64,000 bases of DNA from Incurvaria masculella (Eukaryota; Arthropoda; Insecta; Lepidoptera; Incurvariidae). A model generated the notes under the pieces. It was not told the DNA's origin and did no database searches. It worked only from the letters and a program-made list of their open reading frames with translations. Made by a program: the position numbers and the translations under genes. This document shows, piece after piece, positions 22,451 to 31,960 of this stretch. Each line of letters begins with the position of its first letter. The stretch's first letter is position 1. The stretch spans positions 11,222,001 through 11,286,000 of the forward strand of contig OX335657.1 in assembly GCA_946894095.1 (NCBI GenBank). Direction: 5' to 3'.

Positions 22451-22591
22451 GGACACCTTTTGGGGGCGGATCGTTTGGCCTTTCTTTTATTATTAACGGC
22501 GTATTTATTTTAGGTTTAATTTAGAATACCTACAACAGATTGGGACAAATCAAGCAAGCCCGCTCTGAACAAGAGAAAGAAACCTCATTAC

Positions 22592-22648
22592 ACGTTTTAT
22601 GGTTCCGTAACCAAAGGGTGCCAAACGGAACCCGATTACTAAGCCTCC
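22592..22648 (-). mobile_element. Element L, fragment
   Basis: GGTTCCGTAACCAAAGGGTG and CGGAACCCGATTACTAAGCC on the plus strand are the reverse of the element L 3' end (compare 44030-44090). Confidence 0.6.
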
Positions 22649-22655
22649 GCTTTCT

Positions 22656-22842
22656 TTACGTTCTAAGCCTATGGTTGCACAATCCAGCGTCCTGTAATTT
22701 TTTTAAGTATCGTTGTAACGTACCTACATTTTGTATGAAACCATTTCGGTCTCATCCCTCAGTTGACTCTGTCTTTACATTCCAAGCCTATAGTTGCTTC
22801 AGACAGCGTCCTGTAAAGTTCTTAAGTGTCGTTGGAACATAT
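22656..22842 (+). repeat. Two-copy tandem repeat, about 120-bp period
   Basis: TTACGTTCTAAGCCTATGG with AGCGTCCTGTAATTTTTT at 22656 recurs as TTACATTCCAAGCCTATAG with AGCGTCCTGTAAAGTTCT at 22776. Diverged copies; origin unknown. Confidence 0.6.
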
Positions 22843-22851
22843 AAAATAGGT

Positions 22852-22918
22852 TAAGCCGCCCCCATAAAAACGAGTTTCCGTCGCTACTCCTCTCCTTCCA
22901 TGCTCGCTTAACACAGGT
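22852..22918 (+). repeat. Short motif M, copy 1
   Basis: AGCCGCCCCCATAAAAACGA followed by GTTTCCGTCGCTACTCC and TTCCATGCTCGCTT. Related copies lie at 25249, 36257 and 47575, with a partial inverse at 46344. About 70 bases, no terminal structure. Confidence 0.6.
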
Positions 22919-23065
22919 GTTGTGCCTCGTGTCCGACATGATTGGCCCGCCCCTATTCGGCCCACGCTGATTGGTTTGCCGCCGCGGTCACGTGGTTCCG
23001 TTGTCAAGCGCGCAACTTCCGCCGTAAGTCGTGGCTCCAACGCAGCGTGCGGGATTTTCTTTTGG
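22919..23065. promoter_or_regulatory. Promoter-like GC-rich segment
   Basis: Contains two inverted CCAAT boxes (ATTGGCCCGCCCCT and GATTGGTTTGCC), a GC box (CCCGCCCC) and a CACGTG E box in GGTCACGTGGTTCC, packed within about 80 bases. This is a typical proximal-promoter composition, but no downstream exon is identified on either side. Inference only. Confidence 0.3.
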
Positions 23066-23689
23066 GGGTTTCTCATTATCGAGAATTGAAGCGATTGAGA
23101 ATAAAAATTATTTAATTGAATAGAATTAATACGTATACAGTATTATATAAAATGGGGCAATTTTATTTGAATTGGTTTTAAAAGCTACTGTTTTTTCTAC
23201 TTGAAATAAACGTTTTTGTACTTTAATTATTTTTTTTCAGAATGATAAAGTCAGCATCATTAAGGTACTTTCAATATTAATGGGTATTTTAGTTAGCACT
23301 TATTTAAAAAAAATACGATTTATCGAGTAATCTATATTACCATACAAAACGACCATTCTTTGAATATTTTGAAATACTCGTATCTGACATACTGAAGTTC
23401 TAGTTTTCGTATTACACGTTCGAGCATTTCACGTGGTATTTGGCGATTGACACCAGTGATGTTGGTTTCCAATCGTAGCAGGCCTGTCCATGTAGACTTT
23501 TGACTAAAAATAGCCCTTAAATCAAAGTGTAGGTGTGATATCGAAATTGAATGTTCACCAAATTGGTTTCTCAAAAAAAGAACATGCGAATTTGCAATCT
23601 CTTTCGAAGAAAGTCCAAACGAATAGCACTAATCAGCAGAAAAGAAACATAGCAAAGCTACTTTGTAACTTTGCATCCGAGGAAACTTA

Positions 23690-24010
23690 TCCGTTTCAGA
23701 TGAGATTTTTTTTCTATTTTCTTCGCTACCCTTTCCAACTTCCGACGCTCGGTGGCCGCTCCGAACGAAGGCCTCTTTACGTCCCGCCCACGCGGGCCCC
23801 GTACACGTCGCGACAGAGAGCATTCTTTGTTCAAAGAGGAAATAAACACTCGGCGGGAGCACAAAAACTGTAAGAGACACAGCCGGCGGGCATCGGGCAC
23901 TCAAAGGGAGCCCTGCGCGGCTCCGGGCGGGAATACGTGAGATGAGAGAGATCGGTGTGTGGCCGCCGAGTGTGAAAGCACGGGGGCGGCGACTGAAACG
24001 CTTTATTATA
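23690..24010. other. GC-rich island of unknown role
   Basis: Dense CpG content (CCGACGCTCGGTGGCCGC, GTCCCGCCCACGCGGGCC, GGCTCCGGGCGGGAATACG). Three overlapping open frames on both strands reflect the composition rather than a coding signal. No other copy in the window. Confidence 0.3.
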
Positions 24011-24249
24011 GCGGCAGCAAGCGTTTATTTCAGCTTAAAGATTATTTATTTCTCTTAAGAACAGAAAATTCACTTACAGAGAATAATAAGTTAGTTATAT
24101 TAAAGTTTGTTACGGTTACCTTATATGTTTAACATTAATCGGTAAGAAAGAAAGATTTTGCCATTTTTTTAAACACTTTTAGAGACGTTTGGTCTTTAAT
24201 ATGATTAGGTAAGGCATTATATACATTTTTGGTCCCTCATTCTCATTCT

Positions 24250-24800
24250 TTCATGCGCGGCATATGGCGTACGCGAGGACCTCTTGAGGTTGGCCCCCAA
24301 TAATTACGCCCCCATGCAAGCTACCAACTAATTTACTTGATATTTGTTATCTAACATCAGACAACAAATATCTGTCTCTGCAAGTTTTTGCTTTTTCGGT
24401 ACATGTGTCCTGGGTCGAAACAAGAGTAAACAAATAGAGTATGAAGATTTTCTATTTGCGTTAATTGCTTAATTAACTTGCTATTTGATTCGTTTTAGAA
24501 TTTCAAAAAAAACTAAAACGGGTAGACATGGATAGTTATTGAATATCAATTCGATTGAAACAGTGGTTTTCCAATGATATATAAAATACGTTTTCGTGGG
24601 AAGCAAAATGGGCTTTCGAACTTTCAAAGGGACTGCGAAAACAATGCCTACACCATGTTTGAAGGCGCCCAGATTGTACTTTGGAAGAAATACCTCGGCA
24701 GGGTTCATCAGTCCATTGTTTACCGATCCTATAGATAAAGGATAGATAGGATCGAATGGATCTTATTTTTGGAATGTCGACTGTTAATGAGTGCATTCTC
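24250..24800 (-). pseudogene. LINE 3' fragments, family D
   Basis: 24600-24800 on the minus strand encodes VDIPKIRSIRSYLSF, then a variant of LGAFKHGV and FRSPFESSKAH, the same C-terminal region as 33093-33400. 24252-24300 has the 3' UTR phrase GCATATGGCGTACGCGAGGA. The two parts are separated by about 300 bases of unrelated AT-rich DNA. Confidence 0.6.
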
Positions 24801-25248
24801 TTGCTGTTCCGCGTTGAGCGAAGGTAGGTAATTCGATTAGGGTAGGTGATGGAAGTGTTAGTTCGATTATGAATTTGGGCCTAAATGGAGTCCCATTCTT
24901 GCGCTAATTAGTATACATACGAAATATACACTCCTTAATCCACACTGATTCAGTTAATAACTAATAAAATTATATAATAAAATATATAAAATTTCGTAAT
25001 CTGTTGGTGCATTTACGGATATTTTTGGATGTCATTTTTCGTCAGCCCTGAATTCGGAAACACATGGAAATGTTTCGTTTCGTGCGATCTATTATATGTG
25101 GCGATGCGATCGATTGCCAGAATAACAAAGTAATGTGTATGTGTATTTCTCTCCTGAAAACACTTCTGATTCATCAACTCGGAATTCCCAGAATTGGCCT
25201 CCTGGAGTGAGCTAATTGGTAAGTGCTCTGACTGGCCGGCGCTACCCT

Positions 25249-25312
25249 CAGTGTAAAAGTGGCTACGCTGCCGCTATGCGGATGACTTTCAATCGCTACT
25301 CTCGTCCTTACT
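25249..25312 (+). repeat. Short motif M, copy 2
   Basis: AGTGTAAAAGTGGCTACGC then CCGC and TCGCTACTCTCGTCCTT, related to copies at 22852, 36257 and 47575. Confidence 0.5.
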
Positions 25313-25784
25313 AGGTGGTGTAGTGGCGGTGGCCTTTTTATCTAAGAATTGCCTATTTGGCTACGAGGAGGGAGAAAATATTGGTAGAGGTAGAAAAAGT
25401 TCCCCAGTTTTCATCGCCCTTTACAGATAAAGACGTTTATTTTTATTCCTTTTCAAGTTACATACGTCTTTCCTAAAAATACAACCGAGAAGGTTGGTCG
25501 CTGTAACAAAAATATATACACTTTTTTGTGACATTTGCGTCAAGCTGTTAATTTTGAGGTTTGGCGGCGACATTTTCATTTATATTTTATTTTAAAGTTT
25601 TGAAGGTTTGAAGCAGGAACTGAAGGTGTGCCGTTTGGATCACATTTACTGCCCCAAACAACTGATTTTCCCAGGTAATACGTCAGCCAATGATATAATT
25701 GATCCAATGCTTCCTAATATTTTTATTTCTTTAGAGTAATGAACATAAAACAAATTAAACTAAATAGAGAATATAGTATGTGCA

Positions 25785-27959
25785 TTATAAATAAAATATC
25801 TCCTCTAGGTCTGCCGAGGCAGCCATTGTCCCTAAAATACTTATAGCATTTCCTCTTTGAATTTCAATGCTTATGCGGCGAACAAAAAACATTTTGGAGC
25901 GTGAATCGCCCGAGGTCTCGCTTAAGAGTTTTCCAAGCACATCTGCGAAAGCTAAGGACTCGGATGACCACGCACCAAGAGTTTCCACCGCAAAAGGTAA
26001 AAATTCAAAGAGGTCTGATAGCGACTCATATTTTTTTCTTTTGTTACCTGCAGCAATGGCTGCCGCAGCCCCACCTAAGCGCGAGGAAGCAAGGACGTGG
26101 CTCGGCGCTAGTGTGTCAGCGCACGTTGCATCCCACACTAATGCCTTTCCCTTTTTCCACGGGACCAGGGTCATACCGTCTGGTCTTTTGCCGTCTGATC
26201 GAAACAGACCTGGCGGTTCTAGTATGCTAGGGATTCCAGCGGAGTTCAAAGATCGTTTGATAATGTTGTTGATTGCATAATGTCTAGGCATGCGACCTGC
26301 ACTCCGCCGGCATGACAGCCCATGATGACCAAAGCTATCAACGCTGGACCCGCAGATACAAGTGTGAGGTTGACACACCTTAGCCCCAATCCGGAGAGCG
26401 ATGCAAATCCGTAGCGTGTTTTTCTCCAGAAGGGTGCCGAGGTGTGGTGAGGGGTAAGCTTTAAGCCACGCCCCAGATTCCTCGCAAGTAACTCCTAGCA
26501 AACGAGCTTTGATTGTTTCTGTGCCAGCAAGGAGATCTGAATGTGTAATCTTTATTAACGGTGTGTCCCAATTTCTTTGAACCTTCGGTGCTATTGGCAT
26601 CTCGGCAGTCCCTGCCCTCGATCTCCAAGCTTCTGTAGCTTCCCCCGCATAGTTGACCTCAAAATCACTGCCAAGTGATGGATTAAGGATTGCACCAATG
26701 AGGTCAATACTAGCATGAGTAGAAGCTAAAAAAGCCGGAAGGGCGATGTCAGCGACACGTCGAATACCAATACCTCCAAATGAAATTGGGAAAGTAGCCT
26801 GTATCCAGCTGTCATTTTCCAATTTAATGTTTAATATTTTTTCCATAGACGTCCTGAATTCATTATCCACTTTTGCCAAAAAAACTGTTTGCCGCCACAG
26901 AGGGCAACATCTTAAAAAATATGTCATCCTTGGTATACAAAAACAATTTTTTAATAAAAAGATTGATACATGTGGATGAAGGTTTAGAATGCGCTCTGTA
27001 AATAATTTAAATTGTTCACATTTTGTAGTAATTAGAGAATCCATGGACTCATCAACTAATGGCGCACCTAGAAGTAACATATTTTTTCGTTCCATAACTT
27101 GTATTCCTGGTGTTACTAAATTCAATCTTTCCAAAATAATTTTACTATCGTCATTTGTAACATTCGGGAAAACAATTACTTCGCACTTTGTCGGATTTAA
27201 TACTAGTCCTATTTCTTTAAACTTTTCTATAAGTATATTGAGGTCCTTGATTACTTCGTCCGCACTTCCTGCAAGGACTCCATCATCCAGATACCAGATA
27301 TTTAATTTTGACTGAAGACTTTTAACAATTTCATGTATGGCGAGACAAAAAATTGCGGGGCCCAGAGGATCTCCTTGCTGGCAGCCGAGTGCTGAGCTTA
27401 GAATTGATTCATTATAAAAAAGATTAGAATACGCTGAATAACATTGAAAAACATATGGATATAAACTTGGAATGTGCTCGTTGATGGCCAGAAGTAGGGC
27501 GTCCCGTTCGAGAGAGTTAAATGCATTCTTAATGTCTATTTTCACTAAAATATCAGGTCCATCGGCATCGTTTATAAATGTGCGTACTGCATGTACCGCG
27601 GCCTCCGCTCCACCTTTGGTTGCATAACCAACTTGTATAGGCCGGAACATTTCGCCAAGCGTTTTTTGTACAGACTGGCATGCTATTTTTGAAACCAGGC
27701 GGCGAATTGTACAGCCAACGGCAATCGGACGAATGCCGCCGTCCTTTTTAGCAAGTGCACAAAGTGATGCACCATATAAAACAGGAGTGAACTCTTTTAC
27801 AACACCTCCAGATAGCATCAAATTTGACACTTTCGTCAGAGCTTCAAGTAGCTTACTACCCGTCTCGCCGTTTGATGATGTTACAAGGTCTTTAAGATGC
27901 TGTGGAGATAAACCATCGATTCCCGCTGCAGAGCCACAGGGAAAGGATTTAATTATATT
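25785..27959 (-). CDS. Reverse transcriptase with restriction-like endonuclease (R2-type layout), 5' partial
   Basis: The frame is open stop-to-stop for 724 codons. There is no ATG at the left of the RT fold: the codon at 27828-27830 is GTG (valine) inside conserved sequence, and RT-like residues continue upstream (SFPCGSAAGIDGL) to a TAG at 27960-27962, so the 5' end is missing. Domain order (numbering from the first codon): RT motif A KIDIKNAFNSL near 142, QGDPLGP near 195-201, catalytic YLDD at 223-226, GLVLNPTKCE near 251; a thumb and linker region; a CCHC knuckle CICGSSVDSFGHHGLSC at 534-550; then a PD-(D/E)XK-type nuclease KRPDG with WDATCADT (PD near 593, D near 610). RT plus CCHC plus RLE is the layout of R2/R4/NeSL/Utopia-type non-LTR retrotransposons, which nick target DNA and prime on it. 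A decayed homologue at 18363 supports a mobile family. Exact clade is not determined. Confidence 0.9.
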   Translation of the reverse strand, partial: NIIKSFPCGSAAGIDGLSPQHLKDLVTSSNGETGSKLLEALTKVSNLMLSGGVVKEFTPVLYGASLCALAKKDGGIRPIAVGCTIRRLVSKIACQSVQKTLGEMFRPIQVGYATKGGAEAAVHAVRTFINDADGPDILVKIDIKNAFNSLERDALLLAINEHIPSLYPYVFQCYSAYSNLFYNESILSSALGCQQGDPLGPAIFCLAIHEIVKSLQSKLNIWYLDDGVLAGSADEVIKDLNILIEKFKEIGLVLNPTKCEVIVFPNVTNDDSKIILERLNLVTPGIQVMERKNMLLLGAPLVDESMDSLITTKCEQFKLFTERILNLHPHVSIFLLKNCFCIPRMTYFLRCCPLWRQTVFLAKVDNEFRTSMEKILNIKLENDSWIQATFPISFGGIGIRRVADIALPAFLASTHASIDLIGAILNPSLGSDFEVNYAGEATEAWRSRAGTAEMPIAPKVQRNWDTPLIKITHSDLLAGTETIKARLLGVTCEESGAWLKAYPSPHLGTLLEKNTLRICIALRIGAKVCQPHTCICGSSVDSFGHHGLSCRRSAGRMPRHYAINNIIKRSLNSAGIPSILEPPGLFRSDGKRPDGMTLVPWKKGKALVWDATCADTLAPSHVLASSRLGGAAAAIAAGNKRKKYESLSDLFEFLPFAVETLGAWSSESLAFADVLGKLLSETSGDSRSKMFFVRRISIEIQRGNAISILGTMAASADLEEIFYL

Positions 27960-28255
27960 CTAATATATATTCAGGTTATGGCAATGAACATTTCATCCAA
28001 AGGTCTCAGGTTCTAACTCTTTAATCCTGGGAGGTGGTCCTTCGTCGGCTTAGTGTCTGAATTTTTTGGATTATTTTTATTTATTTGACTTAGGAAAAAG
28101 GCAGGCACCATTGCATGGAACTTGATCATCTTATTACCTTTCGGGCAACTGTAAAGTACTATCAACATGGCTCGGTGCCAAGGTATCTACGCAGGTGGCA
28201 TGCCAAACCAATGCCCTGCCTCGACTCTATGGTACCTCAGTTTTCATTTCAAATG
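27960..28255 (-). other. Decayed upstream flank of the RT gene
   Basis: A stop codon and at least one probable frameshift separate this from the ORF. A minus-strand frame here reads PTKDHLPGLKS, stop, NLRPLDEMFIAIT, which could be the pre-RT region, but this is a weak impression. From about 28100 nothing is recognised. No zinc-finger N-terminal domain is visible. Confidence 0.3.
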
Positions 28256-28345
28256 GTTTAGGGTTCCGTTACTTGAAAGGAAAGACAGGAACCCTTATGG
28301 GATCACTTCGTTATCTGTCTTTCTGTCGTCGTCGAAGTTGAAATG
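28256..28345. repeat. Interspersed element with GGTTCCGTTAC start
   Basis: AGGGTTCCGTTACTTGAAAG, GGAACCCTTATGGGATCAC and TTATCTGTCTTTCTGTCG resemble a lepidopteran element related to but distinct from element L. Confidence 0.4.
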
Positions 28346-28600
28346 AATACGATATTCTTAGGTATATGGTTCCTCGGAGATTAAAAAAAAAGCAAGCTTT
28401 CAAGTTAACGAGATCTAAGCACGGGCATTTATCCGCATATTTTAAAACTTCCAAATATTCAATACCAGGTACTTGCTGGTGCCATGAAATCATGATGAAT
28501 AAAAAACCAAAATCGTTTATACACACAATTTTTTTTTTCCCGTGACGGACGAAAACACAAAAAGGAACTTGCGGGGCGCGAGTCTGACTGCCAATTGTCC

Positions 28601-28905
28601 TTTTTAGGGTTCCGTACCCGAAGGGTGAAAACGGAACCCCCGGAAAACGAAAGCCTCCTCTGTCCGTCCGTCCGTCCGTCCGTCTATCACAGGGCTGTAT
28701 CTCATTAACCGTAATAGGTAGGGAGCTGAAATTTTCGCAGAGTGGGTATTTATTTTGCCGCTATAACAACAAATAGGTAAAAATATAACAAATAGTAAAG
28801 AGGGGCCCCACACAAAAAACGTTACTTTTTTTTTGTTAAATCTCGCACGACGCTACGGAACCCTTCGTGTGCAAGTCTGACTCGCACTTGGCCGGTTTTT
28901 TTTTT
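28601..28905 (-). mobile_element. Element L, full-length copy
   Basis: On the minus strand it starts CGGCCAAGTGCGAGTCAG and ends GGTACGGAACCCTAAAAA. Between them lie ATTTACCTATTTGTTGTT-like sequence, GGTTAATGAGATACAGCCCT and a TCCG tetranucleotide tract at 28661-28684. No open frame. About 300 bp. Confidence 0.8.
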
Positions 28906-29305
28906 TACGTGAAATAACTTTCAGAATAAAGGCAATAAATAACTTAATAATTTTCTTTGTCTCAATTGAATATAACAAAATACATTAAAACCGTCTGTGT
29001 GTTACGTCCGTTTTATGTATATTCCATCAACATTCGAGATTTTTTTCCATATCCTTTCGCACTGAAAGGATTGCGATCAAGCGGTGTTGTTTTTCTCCCA
29101 GTCACTCTTCACCTAGCGATGAATGGACCGCAATTGAGTTCCTCGGTGTGCCAATTATTCTCTCCGTTTGTTTGTGCGGTGAAAGAGAGAGAGAAGAAAT
29201 CTTATTTTATTGGTGCGATGACGCTTGTTCGAAGCGAAAACAACATCTTGGTTTCAATTACTCAAGATTGGAGGTCGCTAATATTCTGTGGAAAACCCTA
29301 GTATT
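28906..29305. other. No gene recognised
   Basis: A 114-codon plus-strand frame (28957-29301) spans this stretch but shows no family resemblance or coding bias; likely chance. Confidence 0.4.
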
Positions 29306-29401
29306 CTTAAAGATAGATTCTTTTGAGCCCATGGGCTTCGTCGAGTCTTTTTTGTGCGCCTGGTGTACGCCATAAGTCGCGCGATACTTAAAACAATGTC
29401 A

Positions 29402-29695
29402 ATAGATGTGAGGATTCCGTAGATGTAAATTTGAACTGAATGGAAAGTATGGAGAATTTTCATTACCGCTTTGACCGTATTTTCATCCAATGCGATGGTA
29501 CCAACCCGGGTGGGCTAATCCCTTAGTAGGGGAAGAGACCTACAGTCTTACATGAATTCCGAAACACGGAGCAGCTCGAATTCATGAGAAAATTCAGTTA
29601 TCTAACTCAGAGAGAAAGAAAAAAGTGGTGCATAAACGGAGCGGGAACCGAGCCCATGACCTCTAGCATGGAAGAAAAGTCTACGCGCCCCTGAA
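29402..29695 (-). mobile_element. SINE with tRNA-like head
   Basis: Minus-strand SINE: body CCAATGCGATGGTACCAACCC at 29473, junction TTACATGAATTCCGAAACA, linker AGAAAGAAAAAAGTGGTGCA, and a head whose B box complement is GGGAACCGAGCCC. The tail half of the body is lost at about 29402. Confidence 0.7.
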
Positions 29696-29699
29696 CTAT

Positions 29700-30060
29700 G
29701 TACCATTCTGTATTTGTTCAGTTCAAATATGAGTAAAAATAAGTAAAGTTTGCGTTCGTAGCAGTGTCTTCCGAGGAAATCATAGTGACGAGAATTAATA
29801 AAGGTATTTTGAGATGAATTGGAAATTCCGAGCGAATGAGTGACGAAAGAATGACGAAACATATCTTCAGAGGTAATTGAAGAGCATATCTGAAAAGTTG
29901 TGAGTGTAGAGGAAGCCAAACAAGTTTCCTGTGATCGTGCTCTATCATATCTGCCTACCTCTCCGAAAACGTTAGAAACACCGGCTTTCATCCGACCACG
30001 AAGGACAGTTGGAATGCTCAGTAAACTGCAGGGGTCAGAAGGCTTTCGTGAGTCATTCAA
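29700..30060 (-). other. Unassigned block with 152-codon frame
   Basis: A minus-strand frame runs from 30060 to 29602, ending inside the neighbouring SINE. The non-SINE part (RMKAGVSNVFGEVGRYDRAR, then LASSTLTTFQICSSITSED) has a composition unlike chance AT-rich frames, but I cannot name a family. It may be a transposon-derived or exon remnant. Confidence in any protein is low because the end is supplied by a repeat. Confidence 0.25.
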
Positions 30061-30164
30061 GCAGAAGTCAGTGACCTAATTTACGAGACGCGCCCACAAT
30101 ATCTCGGGAAATTGTTTCTGAACATTTTGGTATTTTACTGTCGCTTCGAACATATTTTAATCTG

Positions 30165-30530
30165 TACAGTTCGTGGTGTAGGGCCTAGAGGACTTGCATT
30201 CAATGGGAGAGGTTATGAGTTCAAATCCTCGGTCATGCACCACTTTCTTTCTCTTTCTGAGGTGGAAAAGTGTATTTCGTTACGAATGCGAGCTATTGCA
30301 TGATTCGGAACGCATGTAAAACTGTCACTTCCTCTACTAGATGGTATGGGAAGTGTTACCATCGCATTGGATGAATCTATGGTTAAAGCGGCAATGAAAA
30401 ATTGTCCGTGTTTTCCATTCAGTTCAGTGTAGCTGTGCTCATAAAGGGAAGGCGTGGCATGTCACCTAATTCCTTTGGGAATTGGGCTAATATCATACAT
30501 AGCCAACCGTGTCAGGTTCAATAAAAAAGC
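30165..30530 (+). mobile_element. SINE with tRNA-like head
   Basis: Head with GGTGTAGGGCCTAGAGGAC and B box GAGTTCAAATCCTC; linker GCACCACTTTCTTTCTCTTT; junction GATTCGGAACGCATGTAAAA; body GTTACCATCGCATTGGATGA and TAAAGCGGCAATGAAAAAT; tail ATAAAAAA at about 30521. It lies head-to-head with the SINE at 29402-29695, with about 470 bases between. Confidence 0.75.
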
Positions 30531-30670
30531 TTAGTGGTAACAACTGAATGTATTCAACCCGATAATAATACCTAGTAAACAGAGAAGAGAACCTGAATAT
30601 TCCTCTTGTTTAGAACGAATAAAAACCTGTATTTAGAGTGAAATGCACATTTTAAACTTAGATTAGAAAT

Positions 30671-30752
30671 AAAGGCTTGCACTCCGGGTGTTGAACCCAC
30701 TGTTTTCAACGCGAGAATACACAGGAATTACCGCCGAGCTACGGGCCGCTCT
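30671..30752 (-). pseudogene. tRNA-like sequence
   Basis: On the minus strand: CCGTAGCTCGGCGGTAATTC (A box-like), a poorly paired middle TTCTCGCGTTGAAAACAG, then GTGGGTTCAACACCCG (B box and T arm). The spacing of the boxes is close to a true tRNA, but the anticodon and acceptor stems do not pair convincingly. A tRNA pseudogene or SINE head is most likely. Confidence 0.4.
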
Positions 30753-30813
30753 TGACTTCTAAATCCAAAATCTCTCTAAAGGGAGCATTGTTCGATTTGC
30801 CGAATATTTAATA

Positions 30814-31010
30814 CTAGCTGCGGTACCCGGCTCCGCTCGGGTTAGTGTCGGCTAAATTATCTCATGGATAAAAAGTAGCCCACATGACTGGTCCAAAATA
30901 GGGTCAAACTGGTCCAGGACAATGTATCCATGTACCAAATTTAATCAAGATCGTTCGAGCCGAAATAGCATGATTTAATGAGAAACATCCAATAATTCCC
31001 ATTTAGAGCG
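30814..31010 (-). mobile_element. Helitron-like 3' end fragment (inverted)
   Basis: Reverse of the terminus at 6962 and 8409: CTAGCTGCGGTACCCGGCTCC then CGGGTTAGTGTCGGC and TGGATAAAAAGTAGCCCAC. Similarity to the 6.8 kb copy continues to about 31010 (TTAATGAGAAACATCC). 5' end not found. Confidence 0.6.
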
Positions 31011-31639
31011 TCGTTGACGTTTGGTGGCTATTTAAAAAAAAAACATTTGCCGCGAGAACCTTTCTGCACGTTCACTGCTACATTGCTTACCTAGTAAGTA
31101 ACGTGTAACGTAGGTAAGTTTTGCGTGGACTCCAACCCACAGCCAGCCTCAACATCGAAAACAGTAACCCATCTCGAACCTGACTGCTCCCAGAGATGCT
31201 ATACATTGATAAAATACGCATATAAATCAGGTAAGTGGTTCGCATGTTATAAGACTTTAAGACTCACTACTTACCCTTCTGGTAATGAAGCGTTATATTA
31301 TGTAATCTATAAGTTTTTAGTAGAATCAGGCTAGACGTAGATACAATGCACATCTAAATCGAGTAATTGGTTCTCAAGGATTTTATTCTGTTGGTCGCTC
31401 CTCCGGCGATTTAGCGTGATGCCAAGTAGTCCTAAAGTTGCAGGAAATACCAAGCCGTACTTCAGTAAAAGTAAGCGCTGCCGCCGCAAAGCCGAGCCGT
31501 GCATAGCATTGCAGTTTGTATGACAGCCCCATCTTAGCGTAAGCGGAACTGAATTCTATTTAGCCAATCCTAATTCCCGGGTAGTTAAATGTACATGTAC
31601 TAAGTTTTACAAATCGCTAGTGCCTTGAAAATTCGCCAA

Positions 31640-31790
31640 ACGGACACCAAACAGTCACGACGTCTGCCCTCCCCCCGCCGCCGCTCCCCGCCACCGCCCC
31701 CGGCCCCTCTCCCCCTAGTGTGAAGTATCGCTACCGGCATCGTTTTCGCAGCCCCGTGAAAGTTCTAAAGCCCATGGGCACATAAATTGT
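31640..31790 (+). other. C-rich tract and LINE family D end
   Basis: 31664-31717 is a strand-biased C-rich tract (CCCTCCCCCCGCCGCCGC, CCCCGGCCCCTCTCCCCC). Immediately after, GGCATCGTTTTCGCAGCCCC and AAAGCCCATGGGCA match the LINE family D C-terminal/UTR sequence. The first part has no recognised function. Confidence 0.5.
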
Positions 31791-31799
31791 AGCCTATGT

Positions 31800-31960
31800 G
31801 TTATTCTGATGTATAAGCTATATTATTGTAAAGTTTCATTAGAATCCATTCAGTAGTTTTTACGTGAAAGAGTAACAAACATCCATCCATCCATCCATCC
31901 ATCCATCCATCCATCCATCCATTATTACAAACTTTCCCCTTTATAATATTTATTAGATTG
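31800..31960 (+). repeat. Interspersed element tail with CATC microsatellite
   Basis: AAAGTTTCATTAGAATCCAT, TCAGTAGTTTTTACGTGAAA and GAGTAACAAACATCC lead into about ten CATC units (31880-31922), then ATTACAAACTTTCCCCTTTA. This sequence order is characteristic of a common lepidopteran interspersed element; the class is uncertain. Confidence 0.65.

Noticed and set aside
25867..26280. Plus-strand frames of 109-137 codons opposite the RT ORF
   Set aside because: They are antisense shadows of the RT-endonuclease coding sequence, created by its codon composition.
27828..27830. Start codon of the long RT ORF at 27830
   Set aside because: The codon is GTG and conserved RT sequence continues 43 codons upstream to a stop, so it is not a real start; the gene is 5' partial.
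25785..28100. Site-specific insertion of the RT element in U2 snRNA or rDNA
   Set aside because: No U2 snRNA or rRNA sequence is visible in either flank, so a known R2/Utopia target cannot be claimed.
30671..30752. Functional tRNA gene
   Set aside because: B box is good, but the acceptor and anticodon stems do not pair and no clear anticodon loop can be drawn.
31861..31960. Telomeric or functional microsatellite at the CATC tract
   Set aside because: It is the expected simple-repeat part of a common lepidopteran interspersed element.
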